This document shows, one piece after another, positions 8,178-15,481 of a stretch of DNA of 64,000 bases. Below the pieces are notes generated by a model. The model was given only the letters and a program-made list of their open reading frames with translations. It was not told the origin of the DNA and ran no database searches. Every line of letters starts with the position of its first letter. The stretch's first letter is position 1. Both the position numbers and the translations under genes were made by a program. The stretch comes from a virus: IMG/VR virus record IMGVR_UViG_3300037193_001172, positions 1 to 64,000 of that record. The stretch is one strand, 5' to 3'.

Positions 8178-8707
8178 GACTCACCGAAGACATCCGCCAC
8201 AACATCATCAACGCGGTGCTCGATCACCGCTTCAAGGCCGATGAAGAGACAGCCGAGGCGGCGATCCAGCGCACGTCGATGCTGCTGTATAACCGGCTGT
8301 TCCCAACCGTGGATTACTCTCGTGTTCCCGATGCGTTCCTGCGATTCGACAACGAAATGGAGGTCTACTGGAAACAGCAGACCTACCAGGACAAGCTGGA
8401 GCTAAGGCTGACGGACATGATGCTCGTACCACACAATGGTGTGTTCTCGGTGTGCGTCTCCGGCATCCCCGAAGGCGTGGCGCTGCGCAGGGCGCATGAT
8501 GCACGTGACAAGATCGAGAAGGAGCGCAACGCACTGAGGTTCAAGCTGCGCCAGATCCTGAAGCCAATGCACACGACAGCGCAGCTGAAGAAGAGCTGGC
8601 CTGACATCGCCGCGTTCGTGCCGAGCGAACCACCCCCGGTGAAGCAGAAGGCGCTGACCGTGGTGCCGAAGCAGCTGAGCAAAGAACTGCGGTTGCCGCC
8701 GTCATGA
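8174..8707 (+). CDS. Nmad5-like protein (nucleotide-modification associated), 177 aa
   Basis: The N-terminus (MRLTEDIRHNIINAVLDHRF), long helical centre and the LRQILKPMHTTAQLKKSWPDIAAFVP segment near residues 118-145 resemble the phage Nmad5 family, which was named for gene neighbourhoods with DNA-modification enzymes. No catalytic residues are known for that family and no hypermodification enzyme is visible in the window, so its role here is open. The assignment is by pattern memory and is moderate at best. Confidence 0.5.
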   Translation: MRLTEDIRHNIINAVLDHRFKADEETAEAAIQRTSMLLYNRLFPTVDYSRVPDAFLRFDNEMEVYWKQQTYQDKLELRLTDMMLVPHNGVFSVCVSGIPEGVALRRAHDARDKIEKERNALRFKLRQILKPMHTTAQLKKSWPDIAAFVPSEPPPVKQKALTVVPKQLSKELRLPPS

Positions 8708-8916
8708 GAATGCACCGCGTCGAGAGCACCAGCATCCGGTCGGTCGGCTACACCGCGCGATCGCAGACGCTCGGCATCCGCTTCGAGGATGGCTCGCTGT
8801 ATCACTACAGCGCGGTGCCTCGAAAGGTGTTCGACCGGTTGCTCCAGGCCCCGTCGAAGGGTAAGTTCGTTTCGCAAAACGTGGTCGACAAGTTCAAGTT
8901 CAAGGAGATCACATGA
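8704..8916 (+). CDS. KTSC-domain protein, 70 aa
   Basis: The whole protein fits the KTSC domain: V-E-S-T-S-I near residue 6, then a GYTARSQTLGIRF strand, DGSLYHYSAVP, and a helix ending in APSKGKFVSQNV. KTSC proteins are short, common in phages and bacteria, and often fused to nucleic-acid enzymes; their function is not settled. ATG at 8704 overlaps the previous stop; ATG at 8710 is an alternative. Confidence 0.8.
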   Translation: MRMHRVESTSIRSVGYTARSQTLGIRFEDGSLYHYSAVPRKVFDRLLQAPSKGKFVSQNVVDKFKFKEIT

Positions 8917-9428
8917 GCTGGCGACTGCTGGAACCTGGCGAGACGATCCTCCCTGGCGACGAGTGGTGGAGCATCGAGCATCACAACTGGCGCCCGATCT
9001 CCTGGTGCGACAAGGCGAAGCTGGGCGAGGGCGACAACCCGCATCGCCGTCGTATGCCGGAGCAGGTGACAGTCACCCTCGATAATCTCGACCTGACCGA
9101 CGACCAGATGAAGGCCATGCTCGTCTGCTCCCCGCCTCTTCAATCCGGACGCGATGCGCTATGGGAAGCGTTCGGCTTGGGCCGTGCCTCCTGGCTGACG
9201 ATGCCCCGCGTGTTCATGCACGCCATGCCAGACGCCTGGCAGACCCGCATGGCCGCACTGATACGCGAGTGGGATGCCGAGTGGAGCTACGACCGGGAGA
9301 GCCCGCTGCGCGGCCTGGGCATCCCGATCGTGCTGCAACGCAACGGTGGCAAGTTCACCCGCTGGCCGGAGTACGTGCTCAACTACCGCCATCCCGATCG
9401 CCATACCATCGAGCGGTGCCGACGGTGA
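8913..9428 (+). CDS. Hypothetical protein, 171 aa
   Basis: Begins in an ATGA overlap. The N-terminal 40 residues (GETILPGDEWWSIEHHNWRPIS) resemble a short segment recurrent in phage proteins that starts with a Trp-rich beta hairpin. The rest is mixed, with no enzyme motif. Function unknown. Confidence 0.68.
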   Translation: MSWRLLEPGETILPGDEWWSIEHHNWRPISWCDKAKLGEGDNPHRRRMPEQVTVTLDNLDLTDDQMKAMLVCSPPLQSGRDALWEAFGLGRASWLTMPRVFMHAMPDAWQTRMAALIREWDAEWSYDRESPLRGLGIPIVLQRNGGKFTRWPEYVLNYRHPDRHTIERCRR

Positions 9429-9577
9429 TCGAGCCTGACCGCCTCGACGCGATCGAGAAGCAGAACTTCGCGTTTGGCATGACCATCGCGGAGAAGAACG
9501 AGCTGGTGCGTGCGTACCGGCAACTGCACTTTACTCCCAAGGAGACCGAAGCATGCCCGCCCCCCGACCAGCTGTGA
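9425..9577 (+). CDS. Small hypothetical protein, 50 aa
   Basis: GTG start in a GTGA overlap with the upstream stop. One or two helices, acidic. The last 25 bases lie inside the next gene, whose ATG is at 9553. Weakly supported on its own, but consistent with the packing of this operon. Confidence 0.5.
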   Translation: MIEPDRLDAIEKQNFAFGMTIAEKNELVRAYRQLHFTPKETEACPPPDQL

Positions 9578-10047
9578 TCGACTTCAGCCTGTGCTTCAAG
9601 CCGCTGCCGTCACTCGTGTTCGACGCCGATGGCGTTGCTCACTTCACCTACGGCGCCGCCGTGCCCGATGCTCCGGCCGAGAGCGACAGCAACGTGGCAG
9701 CCAACACGCGCTTCGTGAAAGCGGCGCGTCTGCCGGCGATCCTGCCCGCCGTGTTCGATGCTCCTGTTGCAACGGACCAGCGCTGGCTCGTCGTGCCGTT
9801 CGCCGGTACGGTAACGGAAGTCACCATGCTGGCCGATGCCGTTGGCACCGTGGCCTTCAGCGTGTTCAAGGCGGCGTTCGCCGACTACCCGACAGGCACG
9901 CTCGCCGAAACCTTCCTGCTCGATGACTCGAACAAGAACCAGGTCACTTCAGCCATTGAAGTGGCCGCTGGCGACATCCTCATCGTCGAGCTCGACTCGG
10001 CAACGGCGCTCGATCAGTTCGCCGCCTACCTCAAGGTGCAACCGTGA
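9553..10047 (+). CDS. Virion-type beta-domain protein, 164 aa
   Basis: Residues about 45-165 (SNVAANTRFVKAARLPAI, then RWLVVPFAGTVTEVTMLADAVGTVAFSVFKAAFADYPTG) resemble a beta-sandwich module that recurs in phage tail-fibre and adhesion proteins, here standing alone. It overlaps the metallopeptidase gene downstream (GTGA). A structural-looking domain among plus-strand early genes is unexpected. It may belong with the next gene as a small secreted or virion-attached module. Confidence 0.62.
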   Translation: MPAPRPAVIDFSLCFKPLPSLVFDADGVAHFTYGAAVPDAPAESDSNVAANTRFVKAARLPAILPAVFDAPVATDQRWLVVPFAGTVTEVTMLADAVGTVAFSVFKAAFADYPTGTLAETFLLDDSNKNQVTSAIEVAAGDILIVELDSATALDQFAAYLKVQP

Positions 10048-10943
10048 TCGGCTTCCTCGTGTTGCTGTGCGGCTTCGGTAGCACCTACCAGCCGGCGTCG
10101 CAGGCCACGGTCGCGGCGCTCTACGGCAGCGAGATCCGACCGTACTGGTCGTACCAGTCGGCCAACCGCTTCACGCCGGCCTTCGACGTGCGCGACTGGC
10201 AGATCATCCAGGCGCAGACACAAGGCGAGTGGGTCAAGGCGGTGAACGATTGCGTGGCGGCGCACAACCCGCCGCTGGCCTCTGGCTACATCATCCAGGG
10301 CAGCCAGAACCTGCTCGACTACAGCGTGGCGCTGCCCGACATGCCGCTGCTCATCCAGGGCCAGCCGGTGCGCCTGCCGGTGGCGGTGATGCGCTCGACC
10401 GACATCATCAACCCGGCGTCGATCGCGCACGAAATGGGGCACATGCTCTGGCTCGGGCACACCAACAACAACGACGGCGACACCGACACCTACGACAACC
10501 CGTGGGATCTGATGTCTGGCGCGTTCACCTACGCAGTGCAGTACGGCCGCACGTGGACGTGGAAGCCCAAGAGCCTGGCCGCCGTGCATCGGCATCAGCT
10601 CGGCTGGATCGATCACGTCACTACGCTGACGGAAGGCACGCATCGCGTCGGGCTCATGCCGGTCGGCGTGTACGGCACGCAGCTGATCCAGGCCGGCGAG
10701 TACAGCCTCGAAGCCAAGCGCCGGTACGGCGGCGACGCTGCGCTGCCGGACGAGGGCGTCGTCGTCTACAAGGGCGTGCTGTTGCAGGACATCACCGACT
10801 ACTCCAGCGGCTCGGACTCGGTGCTGACCCCCGGCGAGACCGGCGTGTACGGGAACGTCACCATCACCGTGCACAGCCTGTACGACCTCACGGTGACTGT
10901 CTCCAACAACCTGTTCAACAGCGGCTTCGAGGAATCCCAATGA
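10044..10943 (+). CDS. Metzincin-like zinc metallopeptidase, 299 aa
   Basis: Residues 129-139 read HEMGHMLWLGH, a zinc site of the HExxHxxxxxH type. A Met-turn-like NPWDLMSG follows near residue 153-158, a layout seen in M6/M11-type peptidases. The usual Gly at motif position 8 is Trp136. The C-terminal 90 residues (YSLEAKRR...VLTPGETGVYGNVTITVHS) also resemble the beta part of M6-like enzymes. A short hydrophobic N-terminus (FLVLLCGF) may be an export signal. Predicted to cleave protein outside the cytoplasm or on the virion; the substrate is unknown. GTG start in a GTGA overlap. Confidence 0.75.
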   Translation: MIGFLVLLCGFGSTYQPASQATVAALYGSEIRPYWSYQSANRFTPAFDVRDWQIIQAQTQGEWVKAVNDCVAAHNPPLASGYIIQGSQNLLDYSVALPDMPLLIQGQPVRLPVAVMRSTDIINPASIAHEMGHMLWLGHTNNNDGDTDTYDNPWDLMSGAFTYAVQYGRTWTWKPKSLAAVHRHQLGWIDHVTTLTEGTHRVGLMPVGVYGTQLIQAGEYSLEAKRRYGGDAALPDEGVVVYKGVLLQDITDYSSGSDSVLTPGETGVYGNVTITVHSLYDLTVTVSNNLFNSGFEESQ

Positions 10944-11212
10944 GCATTGCACAGACCATCGCTTCCAACCTGCCGGCGATCCTGCAAGCCGCAGCCCCCA
11001 TCGTCGCTTCGCTTGGCGCCGTGGCAATCGCGTGGATTGCCCGGCGTGATGCGAAGAAGGCGACTGCCGACGTGGCGCAGACCAAGGCCGCCACCAACCG
11101 GCTGATCGACGTGAGCCATGCGCTCTACAACAAGACGTACAACGTCCGTCCGTTGAGCAAGGCGAGCGAACCGGTCAAGCCCTTCCCCACCATCCCGGAG
11201 AAACTGCAATGA
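10940..11212 (+). CDS. Membrane-anchored small protein, 90 aa
   Basis: Residues about 12-35 (LPAILQAAAPIVASLGAVAIAWIA) form a membrane segment, followed by a basic RRDAKK and a helical cytoplasmic tail. This looks like the small TM proteins encoded next to phage lysis or exclusion genes. It overlaps the peptidase gene by ATGA, so the two are probably co-translated. Function unknown. Confidence 0.65.
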   Translation: MSIAQTIASNLPAILQAAAPIVASLGAVAIAWIARRDAKKATADVAQTKAATNRLIDVSHALYNKTYNVRPLSKASEPVKPFPTIPEKLQ

Positions 11213-11400
11213 GCAAGCGCCACATCGCCTACAAGTCCCCGTACTGGGCCATCGTCTGCCCGAAGACCAAGCGCCCGCTGCGGAACATGCACGACGACCT
11301 GATGATCTATCCCACACGCAAGGAGGCGATGGAAGTGCTGAAGGGCTACCCGAGCGTCGCACTGCTGGCTCGTCTCTCGATCACCGGAGAGCTGGTGTGA
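11209..11400 (+). CDS. Small hypothetical protein, 63 aa
   Basis: ATGA overlap upstream, GTGA overlap downstream. Basic, with a short beta hairpin and a helix; no motif recognised. Confidence 0.62.
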   Translation: MSKRHIAYKSPYWAIVCPKTKRPLRNMHDDLMIYPTRKEAMEVLKGYPSVALLARLSITGELV

Positions 11401-11621
11401 GTCGAAAGCCCTGGCTGGTAGCGTCGGACGAGGCGGTGCGCGATCGCGTGCGCCGCCTCCCGTCCAATCCGATCACGCGCGAGGCCAAGCGCCTCGTGCG
11501 TGAGGACAACGACACGCTCGGGGCGATGAAGTGGCTGCACGAGCGCAACCTGGTCACGGCCGAGCACGTGGCAGCGCACGAGCGCTGGCTCCAGCAGCAG
11601 AGCGGAGAGGATCTGGCCTGA
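11397..11621 (+). CDS. Small hypothetical protein, 74 aa
   Basis: GTG start at 11397 in a GTGA overlap. Charged and helical throughout, without a recognisable domain. Its stop shares one base with the next start (TGATG). Confidence 0.62.
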   Translation: MSRKPWLVASDEAVRDRVRRLPSNPITREAKRLVREDNDTLGAMKWLHERNLVTAEHVAAHERWLQQQSGEDLA

Positions 11622-12025
11622 TGAACGCCACTACCGGTAGGCGGTACAAGGTGCAGCGCGTGCTGCACAAGCCCTTGACACCGTACGAGCGCGTCATGGC
11701 GAAGACCCAGCGCGAGGGCGACTGCTTGCTCTTCACCGGAGCAGGCAGTGGCTGCCGCTCGCCGGAGGGCGAGGATCACGGTAAGGTGCGCGTCCGGGAG
11801 AACGGTCGCAGCAAGACCCGGTTCGCGCACCGTATCGTGTACATCCACCATCATGGCGAGCCGCCCGAGGGGCTGGTCGTTCGACACCGGTGCCACCGCC
11901 GCCGGTGCGTGAACATCGAGCACCTGGTTCTCGGCACCGAGAGCGAGAACATGCAGGACATGATGGAAGCTGGCCGCGGCAAGGGCCAGTTCGGTTCAGC
12001 CTCAGATGATGACTGCCCCTTCTAG
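11621..12025 (+). CDS. HNH endonuclease-like protein, 134 aa
   Basis: C-terminal half carries an HNH_3-type motif: His70, then H89-x-C91...C96-x-N98-x-x-H101-L, then the GTESEN...DM ending typical of phage HNH homing-type nucleases. Such proteins nick or cut double-stranded DNA with one metal ion. The N-terminal 40 residues are basic. It is the last gene of the first early run and lies just before the 12,046 promoter, so it could be a free-standing homing enzyme or a functional phage gene. Confidence 0.75.
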   Translation: MNATTGRRYKVQRVLHKPLTPYERVMAKTQREGDCLLFTGAGSGCRSPEGEDHGKVRVRENGRSKTRFAHRIVYIHHHGEPPEGLVVRHRCHRRRCVNIEHLVLGTESENMQDMMEAGRGKGQFGSASDDDCPF

Positions 12026-12045
12026 TTGCACTGCATAACCCCTGC

Positions 12046-12074
12046 TTGACACGTGTGTGCCTACTAGGCACACT
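12046..12074 (+). promoter_or_regulatory. Predicted sigma70-type promoter of replication unit 1
   Basis: TTGACA at 12046-12051 is a perfect -35 box. With a 17-base spacer the -10 would be CACACT at 12069-12074, which is weak. The spacer is almost wholly occupied by a palindrome. The region sits in a 77-base gap ahead of the gene at 12103. A near-identical arrangement occurs at 15482. Confidence 0.65.
12055..12073. promoter_or_regulatory. 19-bp palindromic operator, copy 1
   Basis: Perfect inverted repeat GTGTGCCT-ACT-AGGCACAC lying between the -35 and -10 positions. The same arms with a different 3-base centre occur at 15490-15508, also within a TTGACA promoter. A symmetric site in a promoter spacer is the usual layout of a repressor operator. 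The ribbon-helix-helix gene at 12892 is the nearest candidate binder. Confidence 0.7.
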
Positions 12075-12102
12075 GACTTCCCCTCTCTACCCGGACTTGA
12101 CC

Positions 12103-12285
12103 ATGCTCGAAGACGCCATCGGACGTGCCGAGAAGGCACTGGATCACATCGACAAGCAGCGACGCGGCGGTGAGTCGCCCTCCCAGGGCCGCAATCCGCA
12201 AGGCTCATCCTCGCTGGTGTCGCTCTCCTACTCCGACCTCAAGTTCCTGGTCGACGCAGCAAAGGGGGCGCCATGTACTCCGTAG
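12103..12285 (+). CDS. Small hypothetical protein, 60 aa
   Basis: First gene behind the 12,046 promoter; the ATG at 12103 is chosen because an earlier in-frame start at 12046 lies inside the promoter. Helical N-terminus, Ser/Gly-rich middle, helical end. No motif. Overlaps the next gene by 13 bases. Confidence 0.62.
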   Translation: MLEDAIGRAEKALDHIDKQRRGGESPSQGRNPQGSSSLVSLSYSDLKFLVDAAKGAPCTP

Positions 12286-12578
12286 TCGACTTCAGCGCCG
12301 TACCGCAGAAGACCGACCGCGCCGAAGCGGTCGACCTCAAACGAGAGCTGGTGCTCGCCAACCCTGACGCCGACTGGCAACTGGTCAGCACCATCCCTGA
12401 TGTCGAGCCGGACAACAATGCGCTCGAAAGGCTCTACGCTCTTTGCCACCAGCTGCTGACCGTGAGCAAGATCAATCCGGTCAAGCTGGAAATGAAGCTG
12501 ACCAACATGCTCGGCGAAGAGACGACGTACACCGCCGCCCGCATCATGATCGATGCACGGGCCAAGCTCGATGAATAA
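12273..12578 (+). CDS. Hypothetical protein, 101 aa
   Basis: Mostly helical (residues 20-100) with a short beta start. Located in the operator-controlled unit upstream of the primase-helicase. Unrecognised. Confidence 0.65.
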   Translation: MYSVVDFSAVPQKTDRAEAVDLKRELVLANPDADWQLVSTIPDVEPDNNALERLYALCHQLLTVSKINPVKLEMKLTNMLGEETTYTAARIMIDARAKLDE

Positions 12579-12648
12579 GTTTTTCGCCGCCGTGCTCATT
12601 GCCGTGGCGGTCATCGCGGCCGCCATCAAATCACTCTTCGAGGACTGA
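12571..12648 (+). CDS. Tiny membrane peptide, 25 aa
   Basis: The 25 residues are almost a single membrane helix (FFAAVLIAVAVIAAAI) with a short polar tail KSLFED. Its ATG overlaps the previous stop by eight bases, and the next gene starts five bases later. The composition and placement favour a real small gene over chance. Confidence 0.5.
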   Translation: MNKFFAAVLIAVAVIAAAIKSLFED

Positions 12649-12652
12649 TCTC

Positions 12653-12895
12653 GTGGCTCGTATTTTCGAGAATGACATACCTGCTGTTATCGCCTCCCTG
12701 CAAATGCTCTTGGCCGCGAACAACACGCCGGTCATCAGCGGGCTGAGCGAGGATGAAGTAGCACTGCTGCGCGAACACCGTCGCAAGATCCAGATCGACG
12801 AGCTGTTCAAGAAAGGCATCGAGATCGCGCCCCCGCGGAAGATCGAGCCGTCGCCGCTAGGCATCGTAGAGCAGCCGTCGGCGTGCTCACCGTGA
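12653..12895 (+). CDS. Hypothetical protein, 80 aa
   Basis: GTG at 12653 is the likely start; an in-frame ATG at 12599 would run through the preceding peptide gene. Helical with a Pro-rich C-terminus. The stop overlaps the GTG of the ribbon-helix-helix gene. Confidence 0.58.
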   Translation: MARIFENDIPAVIASLQMLLAANNTPVISGLSEDEVALLREHRRKIQIDELFKKGIEIAPPRKIEPSPLGIVEQPSACSP

Positions 12896-13023
12896 GCAGC
12901 ATGACCCGCAAGCACGTGTTCCTGCCGGCGACGCTCGTGCGCAAGCTGCAAGTCGAGGCGCGCAAGAAAGGCATCGGCCTGTCGGAGCTGATCCGAAAGA
13001 TCCTGCTGTCCTACTTCGACTAG
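12892..13023 (+). CDS. Ribbon-helix-helix DNA-binding protein, 43 aa
   Basis: A minimal Arc/CopG-type fold: a short strand (KHVFLP), a first helix (TLVRKLQVEARKKG) and a second helix (LSELIRKILLSYF). Such proteins dimerise, insert the paired strand into the major groove and bind palindromic operators, usually as repressors. It lies in the unit headed by the palindromic promoter at 12,046, so negative autoregulation of this unit and of the 15,482 unit is a reasonable inference. The GTG at 12892 gives a GTGA overlap; ATG at 12901 would give a 40-residue version. Confidence 0.72.
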   Translation: MSSMTRKHVFLPATLVRKLQVEARKKGIGLSELIRKILLSYFD

Positions 13024-13032
13024 CGCGCAGCC

Positions 13033-15240
13033 ATGCCTTACGGCGCAACCCTGGCGGAGTGGGAGGCTTTCGCGTCTCTCGACTTGCCCAACCTGCTGCC
13101 ATACGTGGCAGATCCGGATGTGCCTACGCATCCGAGCAGCAAGGTCAAGGCCGGGCAGAAGATCCCTGGCTTCGTTTACGAAGGCGCGCGCGGCTACGGC
13201 GTGATGGGCTTCCGTGCCTGGAACGACCCGGCCAAGATCACGCGCTCAGTCGACGACTGGAAGAAGGATTCACGTCTGGGCATCTGCTTGCGCATGATGA
13301 CCATCAAGGCGTTCGACATCGATGTGCCGAACCTCGAAGCGGCGATGGAGATCGAGGCGTACATCCGCGAGTTCTTCGGCGTCGATGGCATGATGTTGCC
13401 GGTGCGCACCAGGCAAGGCACCGGCAAGCGCGCGATGATCTACCGTCTGCGCGAGCCCGAGGCGATCAGCCTGCATCGAGTGCACATCGATCGCAACCTG
13501 GGCATGGTCGAGTTCCTGGGCGACAAGCAACACCTGTGCGTCGCTGGCGGCCACCCGGAAGGCGGCCGGTACGAGTGGGACGATGGCCTGCCGACCAAGC
13601 TATCGCAGATCCCCGAGCTCGATCTGGATCAGGTGCTGGAGCTGGCGCGACAACTCGCCGACGACTTCGCACCGAAGGGTTGGCACCGCGAGTGGCGGCA
13701 CAAGACCGAGTACACGCCGCGCTCGTACAAGGCCGATGCGTTCGACGATGACCCGGCCGTCAAGCACATCATCGACACCGAATGGTTCATCGACTTCAGC
13801 GTCAACGGCGGCATCTACGTGCGCTGCCCGTGGACGCACTACCACTCCCGCGACTCGGGGCCGACGGAAGCAGAGTTCTTCCCCGCTGGCAGCAACGGCC
13901 TGGAGAATCCTGGCTTCAAGTGCCTGCACGGGCACAGCCTGTGCCCCACCGGTCCCTTCAGCCCCACCGGTACGGAATTCCTCAACGCGATCGGCTTCAC
14001 TGCGATCGAAGTCACCAAAGAATTCGAGATCGTCGAGGCGCCCAAAGACAACCCAGCGGCGACACGACCGAAGTTCAGTTACAAGGGCAAGACGAATCGC
14101 ATCGAGGCCGTGCTGCCCAACGTGGTCAGCATGCTGCACTGGACCGAAGGCACGCACTACACCGTGCGGTACGACAGCTTCAAAGACACGATCCTATACC
14201 GCAACGGCAGCGGCGGCTGGAAGCCGATCATCGACGAGACCTACACCGAGATCCAGCTGCGCTTCATGGCGCTCGGCATTGAAAGCACCCTGTCGGAAGA
14301 TCTCGTCAAGAAGGGCCTGCGCTTCGTCGCCAAGGATCTTCAGATGGACTCGGCCAAGGAGTGGCTGAACTCGCTGCAATGGGACGGCGTGCCGCGCATC
14401 GAGAATTTCCACCGGCGCGTGCTGAAGCTGCCGAACGATCCTTACTACGTTGCCGTGTGCCGCTATATGTGGACCGCCCTCGCCGGCCGAGTGCTGGAGC
14501 CAGGCTGCAAGGCGGACATGGTACCGATCCTCACCGGGGCGCAGGGCCTGCGCAAGTCATCGCTGGTAGAGGCGCTTGCGCCGAGCCGCGACGAGTACAC
14601 CGTCGTCAGCCTGAATGATCGGGAAGAGAACCTGGCACGCCAGCTGCGCGGCCGCATGGTGCTGGAGTGGGACGAGCTGCGCGGCCTGATGACGCGCGAC
14701 GCCGAGAGCATCAAGGGTTGGGTGTCGCGTCGCAAGGATGACTGGATTCCGAAGTTCAAGGAGTTCGCCACGTCGCTGGAGCGCCGCTTCCTGCTCATCG
14801 GCACCGCCAACCCGCAGCGCTTCCTCAACGATCCGACCGGACACCGGCGCTGGCTGCCGATGTTCATCACCGAAGTGATCGATGTCGACTACGTGACCGA
14901 CAACCGCGAGCAGCTGTGGGCCGAGGCTGCCGTGATGTACCACCGCCACCTGGCCGCCACCAACGGCCGCAGCGGCGTGATGTACGAGGAAGCCGAGCAG
15001 CTGGCGAAAGCCGCGCAGCGCCGGGCCACCGTGCGCGATCCGTGGGTCGATGCGCTCCAGCAGTGGGCCGATGCCGAAGACCGCAACGCCGGTACGTCGT
15101 CGCTCGACATCCTGCATCAAGCGTGCAGCATCGGCACGTCGCAAATCACCTACGGCACGCAGGATCGGTTGATCCGCGCGCTCACCTACCTGGGCTGGGA
15201 TCAGAACGAAGCCGGCCTTTGGTTCCCCCCGCTCGCATAA
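13033..15240 (+). CDS. VirE-family primase-helicase, 735 aa
   Basis: The C-terminal half is a P-loop ATPase of the VirE/D5-like group: Walker A near residues 502-509 (GAQGLRKSS, K508), Walker B LEWDEL with D547/E548, and a TANPQRFLNDPTGHRRWLP sensor region after it. The N-terminal third (YGVMGFRAWNDPAK..., AFDIDVPN) reads as a prim-pol-like primase domain, and Cys residues near 245-300 may bind zinc. Expected to prime and unwind DNA at the replication fork, working with the family A polymerase encoded 3 kb downstream. Usual size for such fusions. A 9-base gap separates it from the previous gene. Confidence 0.85.
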   Translation: MPYGATLAEWEAFASLDLPNLLPYVADPDVPTHPSSKVKAGQKIPGFVYEGARGYGVMGFRAWNDPAKITRSVDDWKKDSRLGICLRMMTIKAFDIDVPNLEAAMEIEAYIREFFGVDGMMLPVRTRQGTGKRAMIYRLREPEAISLHRVHIDRNLGMVEFLGDKQHLCVAGGHPEGGRYEWDDGLPTKLSQIPELDLDQVLELARQLADDFAPKGWHREWRHKTEYTPRSYKADAFDDDPAVKHIIDTEWFIDFSVNGGIYVRCPWTHYHSRDSGPTEAEFFPAGSNGLENPGFKCLHGHSLCPTGPFSPTGTEFLNAIGFTAIEVTKEFEIVEAPKDNPAATRPKFSYKGKTNRIEAVLPNVVSMLHWTEGTHYTVRYDSFKDTILYRNGSGGWKPIIDETYTEIQLRFMALGIESTLSEDLVKKGLRFVAKDLQMDSAKEWLNSLQWDGVPRIENFHRRVLKLPNDPYYVAVCRYMWTALAGRVLEPGCKADMVPILTGAQGLRKSSLVEALAPSRDEYTVVSLNDREENLARQLRGRMVLEWDELRGLMTRDAESIKGWVSRRKDDWIPKFKEFATSLERRFLLIGTANPQRFLNDPTGHRRWLPMFITEVIDVDYVTDNREQLWAEAAVMYHRHLAATNGRSGVMYEEAEQLAKAAQRRATVRDPWVDALQQWADAEDRNAGTSSLDILHQACSIGTSQITYGTQDRLIRALTYLGWDQNEAGLWFPPLA

Positions 15241-15251
15241 GGAGAAGTAAC

Positions 15252-15476
15252 GTGGACAACCAGCATCGTGAAATCAAGGGCTACCGTGAGCTGTCGCAGG
15301 AGGAAATCGACCTGATGAACTCGATCAAGACGGTCGGCCCCTCGCTGGAAGCGCTGGTCGCCAGCCTGCGCAGCAACCCCAGCCTCGACCAGCGCTGGGT
15401 CAGCATCGGCGCCACCGATTTGCAGACGGGCCTCATGGCGTTGACTCGCGCCGTGGCGAAGCCGACGTTCTTCTGA
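15252..15476 (+). CDS. acb2: Acb2-like anti-CBASS cyclic-nucleotide sponge, 74 aa
   Basis: The full length fits the Acb2 family: an N-terminal EIKGYRELSQEEIDLMN segment and the C-terminal QRWVSIGATDLQTGLMALTRAVAKPTFF signature. Counting the GTG as residue 1, Tyr11 and Lys26 fall at the positions reported as essential for ligand binding in characterised Acb2. Those proteins form a small oligomer that sequesters cyclic di- and trinucleotides made by bacterial CBASS, blocking effector activation. Good ribosome-binding site (AAGGAG seven bases upstream). It follows the primase-helicase and precedes the second operator promoter. Confidence 0.85.
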   Translation: MDNQHREIKGYRELSQEEIDLMNSIKTVGPSLEALVASLRSNPSLDQRWVSIGATDLQTGLMALTRAVAKPTFF

Positions 15477-15481
15477 GTCGC

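Noticed and set aside
10026-11027. 333-codon minus-strand open frame
   Set aside because: Antisense to the metallopeptidase gene, which has zinc-site motifs and overlap-coupled neighbours. The reverse frame has none.
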